A stretch of DNA of 64,000 nt from positions 186,001 to 250,000 of the forward strand of contig NZ_BDBS01000001.1 in the NCBI RefSeq assembly GCF_001613105.1, written 5' to 3'. Each line of letters begins with the position of its first letter. Position 1 is the stretch's first letter. Positions 53,215 to 61,875 of this stretch are shown here, piece by piece. This stretch comes from Nocardia pseudobrasiliensis NBRC 108224 (GTDB taxonomy: Bacteria > Actinomycetota > Actinomycetes > Mycobacteriales > Mycobacteriaceae). The notes beneath the pieces are model-generated. The model searched no databases. It was given only the letters and a program-made list of their open reading frames with translations, and was not told the DNA's origin. Both the position numbers and the translations under genes were made by a program.

Positions 53215-53276
53215 GGGGGTCGCCAGCCGCTCAGCTGGGGTAATCGCTGCAACCGAGCGGCGAACGGTGAACGCGC

Positions 53277-54671
53277 TCAGCCTTTGCTGTCGTCGTCGCC
53301 CTCATCGTTGCCGCGACTCTCGCGCTCCTCGCGCTCGCGGGCCTCGGTCTCGGCCAGCTGAGCCAGCGGATCGTCGAATACCGCGGTGCCGCCGCCGATC
53401 ACGCCGTCGATGAAGCCCGCCGGATTGTCCAGATCTTCCGAGCTGGGCAGCAGATCCGGATGCGCCCACACCGCGTCGCGGGCCTCGAGCCCGGCATCGG
53501 TGGTGAGCCGCCGCCACAGCGTGGCCGCCTCGCGCAGCTTGCGCGGGCGCAGCTCCAGGCCGACCAGGGTGGCGAAGGTCTGCTCGGCTGGGCCGCCGGT
53601 CGCGCGGCGGCGGCGCAGCGTCTCGGCCAGCGCGCCCGCACCGGGCAGTCGATCGCCGACCGCGTCGGTGACCACGACCTCGACCCAGCCCTCGATCAGC
53701 GCCAGCAGGGTCTCCAGCCGTTCCAGCGCGGCCTTCTGCTCCGGCGTGGTCTGCGGTTCGAAGGTGCCCTGCGACAGCAGTTCCTCGAGTTTGGACGGAT
53801 CGGTCAGCGACATCGGATCGATGTTCTGGGCGGCCTGTTCGATCGCCGAGAAGTCCATCCGAATGCCGCGGGCATAGTCCTCGACCGCGCCCAGTACCTG
53901 CTGGCGTAGCCACGGCACATGGCCGAACAGCCGCTGATGGGCGGCCTCGCGCGCGGCCAGATACACCAGGATCTCGCTCTCGGGCCGTTCCAGACCCTTG
54001 CTGAACTCGGTGATCGCCGCGGGCAGCAGCGCCGCGGTCCCGGCCGGGCCCAGCGGCAGGCCGATATCGGTGGAGGTCAGCACCTCCTGGGCGAGCTGGC
54101 CGAGGGCCTGGCCAAGCTGCGAGCCGAAGGCCATACCGCCCATTTGACCCAGCATGCCGATCATCGGGGCCGCGAACTCCTTGGCCTCCTCCGGCAGCGT
54201 GGTGGTCCACATGCCCGAAACCTGTTCGGCGACCGGATCACACAGCCGCTTCCAGGTCGGCACGGTCTCCTCGATCCAGTCGTTTGCCGTCCAGGCCACC
54301 GTCTTCGAGGCGCCCGCGGGCAGCGTGGTCGCCGCGTCGAGCCACAGTTCGGCCAGATGCGCCGCATCGGTGACCGCGCGCTGCGCGCCTTCGGTGAGCG
54401 GAGTCACGGTCGAACCCAGCTGCTGCCGGGCCAGCCGCTTGGCCAGGTCGTAGTTGACCGGGCCCGCCTGCGAGCCGGGCTGGCCCATATTGCTGAACAT
54501 CTGACCGAGCGAGGTCAGCATCTGTCCGAGCTGCGACGGATCGAAACCCGCGCCGGATCCGCCGATGGGGAACCCGAACGGGTTGTTCGACCCGGCGCTC
54601 GACGGATCGTCCCGCTTGTTGCGGTCGTCATCGTCGTCGCGGTTCGAGAATCCGAAGGGCACATCGCTCAT
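53277..54671 (-). CDS. DUF2342 zinc-dependent metalloprotease (Rv3195 type)
   Basis: About 464 aa. The N-terminal 70 residues are polar, Asp/Asn/Gly-rich and probably disordered. The catalytic-type helix AAREAAHQRLFGH near residue 242 carries the E-A-A-H of this zincin-like family, and EGWVEVVV gives a distal Glu. ATG start. It belongs to the conserved block next to the PDZ protease and UPF0182 gene. Substrate unknown. Confidence 0.85.
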   Translation of the reverse strand: MSDVPFGFSNRDDDDDRNKRDDPSSAGSNNPFGFPIGGSGAGFDPSQLGQMLTSLGQMFSNMGQPGSQAGPVNYDLAKRLARQQLGSTVTPLTEGAQRAVTDAAHLAELWLDAATTLPAGASKTVAWTANDWIEETVPTWKRLCDPVAEQVSGMWTTTLPEEAKEFAAPMIGMLGQMGGMAFGSQLGQALGQLAQEVLTSTDIGLPLGPAGTAALLPAAITEFSKGLERPESEILVYLAAREAAHQRLFGHVPWLRQQVLGAVEDYARGIRMDFSAIEQAAQNIDPMSLTDPSKLEELLSQGTFEPQTTPEQKAALERLETLLALIEGWVEVVVTDAVGDRLPGAGALAETLRRRRATGGPAEQTFATLVGLELRPRKLREAATLWRRLTTDAGLEARDAVWAHPDLLPSSEDLDNPAGFIDGVIGGGTAVFDDPLAQLAETEAREREERESRGNDEGDDDSKG

Positions 54672-54721
54672 ACCCCAAACCTTACGCGGGTGCCAAGGGG
54701 CGAACCGCTACTGTTGGCCGG

Positions 54722-55747
54722 GTGAATCGGCGGATCATGACTCTGTTGGCAGCCCTCGTCCCAGTGCTCGTGCTCGGTGTCGTGGGCAGTGCCGTGACGG
54801 TCCCATTCGTCGCGCTCGGCCCTGGTCCGACGTTCAATACGCTCGGTGAGGTCGAGGGCAAACAGGTCGTCGACGTTCAGGGCGCGCCGATCGATCCGAC
54901 CACCGGCAATCTCAATATGACGACGGTGTCCGTTCGCGACGGGCTGAATATCTTCGAGGCGTTCGGGCTGTGGGCCGACGGGCGCTACGGATTGCGTCCG
55001 CGCGCGGAGGTGTATCCGCCCGGAGTGCCGCGTGAGCAGGTCGACAAGTCCAATCAGCAGGACTTCAAGGATTCCGAGGACAATGCGGAACTGGCGGCGC
55101 TGCACTATCTGAAATATCCGACGACGGTGAAACTGCGCACAGTCACCCCCGACGGGCCCGCCAAGGATCTGCTGCGGGTGGGCGACGAGCTGGTGTCGGT
55201 GGACGGTAAGCCCGTCACCACCTCCCAGAACTTCATTTCCACCGTGCAGGGCGACAAGCCCGACGCGGTCGTGTCGTTCGTGATCCGGCGCGACGGCGCG
55301 GAGCAGACCGTTCCGGTGAAACTCGGCGCGCGCCCGGAGGATTCGACCAAGGGCTATCTCGGCGTATCGCCGGAGGAGGTCCCGCAGGGGCCGATCAAGG
55401 TCACCTTCAACCTGGCCGATATCGGCGGCCCCTCGGCGGGCCTGATGTTCAGCCTGGCCCTGATCGACAAGCTGTCGAGCGGAAACCTCAACGGCGGCAA
55501 GTTCATCGCGGGCACCGGCACCATCGACCCCGATGGCAAGGTCGGCCCGATCGGCGGCATTCAGTACAAGATGATGGCCGCCCGCGATGCCGGGGCCGAG
55601 ACCTTCCTGGTCCCGGCCGACAACTGCAACGAGGCCAAGGAGCGCACCCCGTCGGGACTGCGACTGGTCCGGGTCGACACCCTCACCAGCGCGGTGCAGT
55701 CCCTGGAGGCCATCACCTCCGGTAAGGACACGCCCACCTGCGGCTAG
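54722..55747 (+). CDS. PDZ domain-containing Lon-like serine protease (Rv3194c type)
   Basis: About 341 aa, GTG start. An N-terminal membrane anchor (LLAALVPVLVLGVVGSAVTV) is followed by a PDZ domain (about residues 130-200; LLRVGDELVSVDGKPV) and a Lon-type protease domain. The catalytic dyad is Ser in GGPSAGLMF (near 237) and Lys in GGIQYKMMAA (near 282). It faces the outside and is divergent from the DUF2342 gene by 50 bases. It ends convergently at the PPA1309 gene. Confidence 0.9.
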   Translation: MNRRIMTLLAALVPVLVLGVVGSAVTVPFVALGPGPTFNTLGEVEGKQVVDVQGAPIDPTTGNLNMTTVSVRDGLNIFEAFGLWADGRYGLRPRAEVYPPGVPREQVDKSNQQDFKDSEDNAELAALHYLKYPTTVKLRTVTPDGPAKDLLRVGDELVSVDGKPVTTSQNFISTVQGDKPDAVVSFVIRRDGAEQTVPVKLGARPEDSTKGYLGVSPEEVPQGPIKVTFNLADIGGPSAGLMFSLALIDKLSSGNLNGGKFIAGTGTIDPDGKVGPIGGIQYKMMAARDAGAETFLVPADNCNEAKERTPSGLRLVRVDTLTSAVQSLEAITSGKDTPTCG

Positions 55748-56337
55748 TCGGGCTCGTTCTCGAGCGTGTGCCGCAGCGCGTCGACCAGATTGGGGGCGAG
55801 GTTGGGCGCGGTGCGCAGGTCGATATCGCCGAAGGGATCCTCCTCGTCGGTTTCCGGACGGATCTGCAACAGGCACAGCGAGACACCGTCGCGCAGCACG
55901 CCCGCGAACAGGCGCGCATCGCGGCGACCCGGATGGGTGACGGCCGCGTCGCGGGCCGCGCGGTCGGCGGCGTCGCGGTCGGCCAGCAGCGGGGCGATGG
56001 CGTCGTCGAGGGTTTGCTCGGCATCGGGCGGCAGCACCACGATCTGCTGCACCAGCACACAGCCCTGGACCGCGGGCGGCCAGCTGGTGGTGGCGAGGAA
56101 TTCGTCCAGCGCGGGGGAGCCGCCATCGATGTCTTCCGGAAACGGTTCCTGCGCAATCGGAGTCAGCTCGGCGCCGTCGTCGAGTTCGTCCTGCAGGGTC
56201 GGTTCGGCGGCGACCAGATCCACGGTCGGTACCAGGGCGAACATCTGCGGCGGCCGGTCCCACCCCTCCGCGTCGGCGAACTCCGCTACTTCGCGAATGC
56301 AGCGGTAGAGGGCGGAGGCGGGGTTGTCCACAGTCAC
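55744..56337 (-). CDS. PPA1309 family protein
   Basis: About 197 aa, GTG start. The beginning (DNPASALYRCIREVAEFAD) and the central QGCVLVQQIVVLPPDAE with LFAGVLRDGVSLCLLQIRP match the actinobacterial PPA1309 family of unknown function. It is a soluble, acidic protein. Its stop codon overlaps the PDZ protease stop by four bases. Confidence 0.82.
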   Translation of the reverse strand: MTVDNPASALYRCIREVAEFADAEGWDRPPQMFALVPTVDLVAAEPTLQDELDDGAELTPIAQEPFPEDIDGGSPALDEFLATTSWPPAVQGCVLVQQIVVLPPDAEQTLDDAIAPLLADRDAADRAARDAAVTHPGRRDARLFAGVLRDGVSLCLLQIRPETDEEDPFGDIDLRTAPNLAPNLVDALRHTLENEPD

Positions 56338-56461
56338 GCGCGCAGAGTCTAGGAGATGACGCGACCCATGCAGTGCGGTCCCCGCCGTTCCGATTTACGT
56401 AAAGTGGGGCGCGAACGGTCCGCATGGATCATCCGCAACATCGAACTGGGAGTGTGGCACC

Positions 56462-59400
56462 GTGGGCATGCGCCCCCCGACAGGCTTACCTTCGCTGTCC
56501 CGACGCAGCCGGGTGCTGCTGGTGACGGCCCTCGTCATCGCGGCACTGCTGTTGATAGGGCCGAGGCTGACCGACGCGTACACCAACTGGCTCTGGTTCG
56601 GTGAGGTCGGATTCCGCCGCGTCTACACCACCGTGCTGTTCACCAGGATCGTGCTGTTCCTGGTGGTGGCCGTGGCGGTGGGCGCGCTGATCTGGCTGGC
56701 GCTGCTGGTGGCCTACCGATCGCGACCGGTCTTCGTGCCGGTTTCGGGCCCCAACGATCCGATCGCCCGCTACCGCACGGCCGTGATGGGCCGATTGCGC
56801 CTGTTCGGCATCGGAATTCCGGCGCTGGTCGGTCTGCTGTCGGGTCTGGTCGCGCAGTCGAGCTGGGTCACGGTGCAACTGTTCCTGCACGGCGGCTCGT
56901 TCAATATGAAGGATCCGCAGTTCCATCTGGACGTCGGCTTCTACGCGTTCGATCTGCCGTTCTACAAGATGCTGCTGAACTGGTTGTTCGTCGCCGTGGT
57001 CATCGCGTTCTTCGCGAATCTGGTGACGCACTACGTATTCGGCGGTCTGCGGCTGTCGGGTCGCGAGGGTAATCTGACCCGCCCGGCTCGTATCCAGCTC
57101 GCCGTGATCGCCGGACTGTTCGTCCTGCTGAAGGCCATCGCCTACTGGTTCGACCGGTATTCGCTGCTGTCGAGTACGCGTGAGGAGCCGACCTTCACCG
57201 GCGGTTCCTACACCGATATCAACGCGGTGCTGCCCGCCAAGCTGATTCTCATGTCGATCGCGATCATCTGCGCGATCGCCTTCTTCGCGGGAATCGTGCT
57301 GCGTGATCTGCGGGTGCCCGCGATGGCGGCGGCGCTGCTGGTGCTGTCGTCGATTCTGGTGGGCGCGGTGTGGCCGCTGATCGTCGAGCAGTTCGAGGTG
57401 CGCCCGAACGCGGCGACCAAGGAGGCCACCTACATCGAGCGCAATATAGATGCCACGCGCTCGGCCTACGGGTTGAACAACGTCCAGTACGTCGACTACA
57501 AACCCGGTGGCAACGAGGCCCGGAATCCGTCCGAACTCTCGGCGGCCGATCAGCAGACGATCCGCAATATCCGGCTGCTGGATCCGAACCTGTTGACGCA
57601 GACCTTCATTCAGCGCGCGCAGCTGCAGAACTTCTACGGCTTCCCCGATCCGCTGGACATCGATCGCTACGCCATCAACGGCGAGGTGCAGGACTATATC
57701 GTCGCGGCGCGAGAACTGGTGCCGCAGAACCTGTCCGGTAACCAGACCAACTGGATCAACAAGCACACCGTCTACACCCACGGCGACGGTTTCGTCGCCG
57801 CGCCCGCCAACCGGGTCAACCAGGCGCCGCCGAAGGAGACCCAGCAGGCGGCCAGCGGAACCGGCGCCCCGTCGAACAACAACTCCGGCGGCGGTTACGG
57901 CTATCCGGTCTTCAATATGGGCGATCAGTCGACCATCAGCGATCTGGCCACGCCGAAGGACAAGCAGGCCATCAAGGTCGATCAGCCGCGGGTGTACTTC
58001 GGCGAGATGATCTCCAAATCCGATGCCGACTACGCGATCGTGGGCGGTAACAATCAGGCGCCGCGCGAGTACGACACCAAGGACAACCAGTACACCTACG
58101 ACGGCAAGGGCGGCGTCTCGATCGGCAACTGGTTCAACCGGTTGGCGTTCGCCGCCAAGTACGCCGAGCGCAACATCCTGTTCTCGGGTGCGATCGGATC
58201 GGATTCGAAGATCATCTTCAATCGCAATCCGCGCGATCGTGTGCAGCAGGTGGCGCCGTGGCTGACCGCGGACGGCAATGCCTATCCGACGGTCGTGGGC
58301 GGCCGCATCGTCTGGGTCGTCGACGCCTACACGACGCTGGACAACTACCCCTACGCACAGCGCACCTCGCTCGACGGTGTGGTCGCCGACAGCATCGACG
58401 CCAATACCGGGCGCATGCTGCCGCGCAAGGAGGTCAGCTACATCCGCAACTCGGTGAAGGCGACCGTCGACGCCTACGACGGCAGCGTCACCCTCTACGA
58501 GGTCGATCCGTCCGATCCGGTGCTCGAGGCGTGGGAGGGTGTCTTCCCGGGTTCGGTGAAGCCGCAGAGCGCGATCACGCCCGAACTGCGCCAGCACTTC
58601 CGCTATCCGGAGGATCTGTTCAAGGTGCAGCGCGAGATGCTGGCGAAGTACCACGTCAACGATCCGCGAGAGTTCTTCACCAACAACGCCTTCTGGTCGG
58701 TGCCCAGCGATCCGACCTCGGATACGCCGACCAATGCCAATCAGCCGCCGTACTACGTGCTGGTCGGTGATCCCAAGACCGGCAAACCCACGTTCAAGCT
58801 GACCAGTGCGATGGTGGGTTACAAGCGGCAGTTCCTGTCCGCCTACATCTCGGTCGGCTCGGATCCTGACAACTACGGCAAGTTCACGGTGCTGCAGTTG
58901 CCGACGGATTCGCAGACCCAGGGTCCGCAGCAGGTGCAGACGTCCATGACGACCGATGCCCGGGTGTCCAACGAGCGGACGACGCTGACCGGTGGCAATA
59001 CCAACAAGATCAAATATGGCAATCTGCTGACATTGCCGATCGGGCAGAGCGGCATCCTCTATGTGGAGCCGTGGTATCTGGAGCGCAACACCGGTCCGAA
59101 TACCGCGTCGTTCCCACAGCTGGTCAAGGTGCTGGCCAGTTACGGCGACAAGGTCGGCTACCAGCCGACGCTGGGTGACGCGCTCAACGACGTCTGGGAG
59201 GGTTTGGGCGCGTCCGTGGCCCAGCAGCCCGGTCAGGCGGCGATCAATACCCCGGGCCAGACCAGCGCCAACCCACCGGCGCAACCGAATCCGGGCAATA
59301 CCCAGCCCCCGGTGCTGCCGCCCGCTACCGGTTCATCGGGTCGCGATGCCGCGGTGCGCGGGCTCAACGATGCGCTGCGTGGCGTTCAGGATGCGCAGAA

Positions 59401-59482
59401 GTCGGGCGATCTGGGGCAGTTGGGTAAGGCCCTGGAGACCCTCCAGAAGGCCATCGACGAGTACAACAAGTCGGGTGGCTGA
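56462..59482 (+). CDS. UPF0182 family large membrane protein (Rv3193c type)
   Basis: About 1006 aa; GTG start after GGGAG (an ATG at 56468 is in frame). Seven membrane helices lie in the first 330 residues (first: VLLVTALVIAALLLIGPRL; TNWLWFGEVGFRRVY is the family signature), followed by a large extracellular domain. The end is a Pro/Gly/Gln-rich linker and a coiled-coil-like tail (LGQLGKALETLQKAIDEYNK). Function unknown despite wide conservation in actinobacteria. Confidence 0.92.
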   Translation: MGMRPPTGLPSLSRRSRVLLVTALVIAALLLIGPRLTDAYTNWLWFGEVGFRRVYTTVLFTRIVLFLVVAVAVGALIWLALLVAYRSRPVFVPVSGPNDPIARYRTAVMGRLRLFGIGIPALVGLLSGLVAQSSWVTVQLFLHGGSFNMKDPQFHLDVGFYAFDLPFYKMLLNWLFVAVVIAFFANLVTHYVFGGLRLSGREGNLTRPARIQLAVIAGLFVLLKAIAYWFDRYSLLSSTREEPTFTGGSYTDINAVLPAKLILMSIAIICAIAFFAGIVLRDLRVPAMAAALLVLSSILVGAVWPLIVEQFEVRPNAATKEATYIERNIDATRSAYGLNNVQYVDYKPGGNEARNPSELSAADQQTIRNIRLLDPNLLTQTFIQRAQLQNFYGFPDPLDIDRYAINGEVQDYIVAARELVPQNLSGNQTNWINKHTVYTHGDGFVAAPANRVNQAPPKETQQAASGTGAPSNNNSGGGYGYPVFNMGDQSTISDLATPKDKQAIKVDQPRVYFGEMISKSDADYAIVGGNNQAPREYDTKDNQYTYDGKGGVSIGNWFNRLAFAAKYAERNILFSGAIGSDSKIIFNRNPRDRVQQVAPWLTADGNAYPTVVGGRIVWVVDAYTTLDNYPYAQRTSLDGVVADSIDANTGRMLPRKEVSYIRNSVKATVDAYDGSVTLYEVDPSDPVLEAWEGVFPGSVKPQSAITPELRQHFRYPEDLFKVQREMLAKYHVNDPREFFTNNAFWSVPSDPTSDTPTNANQPPYYVLVGDPKTGKPTFKLTSAMVGYKRQFLSAYISVGSDPDNYGKFTVLQLPTDSQTQGPQQVQTSMTTDARVSNERTTLTGGNTNKIKYGNLLTLPIGQSGILYVEPWYLERNTGPNTASFPQLVKVLASYGDKVGYQPTLGDALNDVWEGLGASVAQQPGQAAINTPGQTSANPPAQPNPGNTQPPVLPPATGSSGRDAAVRGLNDALRGVQDAQKSGDLGQLGKALETLQKAIDEYNKSGG

Positions 59483-59502
59483 TTTGGGGTAGCCGAAAGA
59501 CG

Positions 59503-59537
59503 AACGGCGCTGCCATCTTCGCGATGGCAGCGCCGTT
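59503..59537. terminator. Bidirectional hairpin terminator
   Basis: AACGGCGCTGCCATC and GATGGCAGCGCCGTT form a perfect 15-base stem with a TTCGC loop, 20 bases after the UPF0182 stop and 34 bases from the end of the convergent rpf gene. TTGTCG follows. Confidence 0.88.
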
Positions 59538-59571
59538 GTCGTATCCGCGCCAGATGTCGTCCTGCGCGGAG

Positions 59572-60282
<711 letters not shown>

Positions 60283-60377
60283 TCAACAGATCACGTCTTG
60301 ATAACACCAAGAATTGCATGAAACGAATAACTGCCGAAACCACGTTGATGCAGGTTGGCTATGCTGAATTTCCAAAT

Positions 60378-60443
60378 CCCGGACGGTCTGTTATACACCC
60401 GTTATGTGTTCCATATCACTCCGAGATAGTGATGTGCGTCACG
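60378..60443 (-). promoter_or_regulatory. Candidate rpf promoter with CRP-like site
   Basis: GTGATGTGCGTCAC (60429-60442) has the perfect GTGA-N6-TCAC core of CRP-family sites (mycobacterial CRP consensus TGTGA-N6-TCACA). About 40 bases away, reading leftward, TATAAC can serve as -10, which places the site near -53. Mycobacterial CRP controls rpfA from a comparable position. The rest of 60208-60762 holds no gene. Confidence 0.5.
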
Positions 60444-60762
60444 TTTTATGGCCCTTGCGTTGGCAACGCGCGCGTGCCTCGCGTGAATTGGAAGGCCACT
60501 CGACCGTCCGACCTGCGCCGACGTACCGGCCCACCCCGCGGGCGGCGTGTTGCGAGCCCCGCGCTCGGTGGCCACGCCCGCCGCGCAATCCGTTCGGACT
60601 CTTAGCTGGCGCTAAAAGTGGCCTTGATCACAAATCCCCTCGCAACCCTCGATTCACCCGGCCGTCATGATCATCTCGAAACCCGCACCGCAAGGCTCAA
60701 AATGCCCCTGGCCAGGCGATTTGGTATTCCCGCAAACCCGTGTGTAATGTTGTGTTCACCGA

Positions 60763-60836
60763 CGCGGGGTGGAGCAGCTCGGTAGCTCGCTGGGCTCATA
60801 ACCCAGAGGTCGCAGGTTCAAATCCTGTCCCCGCTA
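60763..60836 (+). tRNA. Initiator tRNA-fMet (CAT)
   Basis: A 74-base cloverleaf: acceptor arm CGCGGGG/CCCCGCT, anticodon loop CTCATAA and T loop TTCAAAT. Three G-C pairs (GGG/CCC) at the base of the anticodon stem and an unpaired first position (C1 against U72) identify the initiator rather than elongator tRNA-Met. The CCA end is not encoded. Confidence 0.95.
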
Positions 60837-60843
60837 CTAGGGG

Positions 60844-60882
60844 AGCGGCCCCGGAACCAATGGTTCCGGGGCCGCTTTCATT
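60844..60882 (+). terminator. Terminator after tRNA-fMet
   Basis: AGCGGCCCCGGAACC and GGTTCCGGGGCCGCT form a perfect 15-base stem with an AAT loop, followed by TTCATTT. It starts seven bases after the tRNA end. Confidence 0.9.
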
Positions 60883-60963
60883 TGGTTCGGCGTCATTCGC
60901 GAATCCGCGTTTCCCGTCACGGAAACGCGTTATCTCCCGCCGACCTGTAGGAGAGGTGCGACC

Positions 60964-61872
60964 ATGACCTCGCCTCGGCCCTCCTGGACCGTTACCGGTG
61001 TCTACTGGCGTAGCAACCAGCCGGTCCTGGCGGCGGTCGACCCGCGCGGAGCCGACCGCGAGCGGCCGCTGTGCCTCGGTGACCCGCTCGCCCTGCGGAT
61101 CGCCGGACCCCGGCGCTGCGTCGGGATTCGCCAGCCCGGCAATCACCGAGCCTGCCCGTTCGCCGCCGAGATCGCCCCGCGAGCCACCGCGGCCCAGTGC
61201 TCTGCCTGCGCCGCCGCCGATCCCGGACATCGGCTGGCGCGCGACCAGCTCGCGGACGACGGTCGCGTCTATGCCCTCTACCTCACCTGGCTGGGCCCCG
61301 GCATGGCCAAGGTCGGGCTGACCGCGGCCGCCCGTGGCTCCGGGCGCCTCGCCGAACAGGGCGCCCTCACCTTCACCTGGATCACCCGCGGCCCGCTGCC
61401 TGCGATTCGCGCCATGGAACAGGCGATCTCTCGTACCGGGCTCGCCGCCGAACGCTGGCATCGGCGTGCCAAAGTCCATGCCTGGTCCCACCGCACCGGT
61501 CCCGAAGATCGTCAGCGCGCTCTCCGCATCGTCTACGAACAGATCGCCGCCACCGTGCCCTGGCCCGACGGTCTGCCGCACGAGCCCTACCAGCCGGTCG
61601 ATCAAGCCGAGCTGTTCGGATTCGACCGGCTGCCCACGCGCCTGCGGGAAGTCGCCGCACTGCAGCGTGATTCGGTGCTCGCCGGAACGGTCCGCGGCCT
61701 CGTCGGCCGCGAACTCGTCCTCGACACCGATACCGAGCCCGTCCTGCTGGACACGCGCCTGCTGGCCGGATGGCCGCTGCTGTCGTCGACCGCGAGCACC
61801 ACGGCGAACCTTTCGCTGATTTCCCTGGACCTTTCGGGCAGCGACGATGCCGACCAGACCGCCTTGTTCTGA
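60964..61872 (+). CDS. DUF2797 family protein
   Basis: About 302 aa; ATG after AGGAGAGGTGCGACC. It has the family's putative zinc cluster (Cys in RRCVGI, RACPF and CSACAA) and the central GRVYALYLTWLGPGMAKVGLT, a GIY-YIG-like strand and loop. C-terminal QAELFGFDRLPT is also seen in the family. The biochemical role is unknown; nuclease-like or nucleic-acid binding is only a suggestion. Confidence 0.85.
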   Translation: MTSPRPSWTVTGVYWRSNQPVLAAVDPRGADRERPLCLGDPLALRIAGPRRCVGIRQPGNHRACPFAAEIAPRATAAQCSACAAADPGHRLARDQLADDGRVYALYLTWLGPGMAKVGLTAAARGSGRLAEQGALTFTWITRGPLPAIRAMEQAISRTGLAAERWHRRAKVHAWSHRTGPEDRQRALRIVYEQIAATVPWPDGLPHEPYQPVDQAELFGFDRLPTRLREVAALQRDSVLAGTVRGLVGRELVLDTDTEPVLLDTRLLAGWPLLSSTASTTANLSLISLDLSGSDDADQTALF

Positions 61873-61875
61873 CCG

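Noticed and set aside
60318..60670. Plus-strand frames of 95 and 88 codons upstream of tRNA-fMet
   Set aside because: No ribosome site, poor codon bias and overlap with the rpf promoter region.
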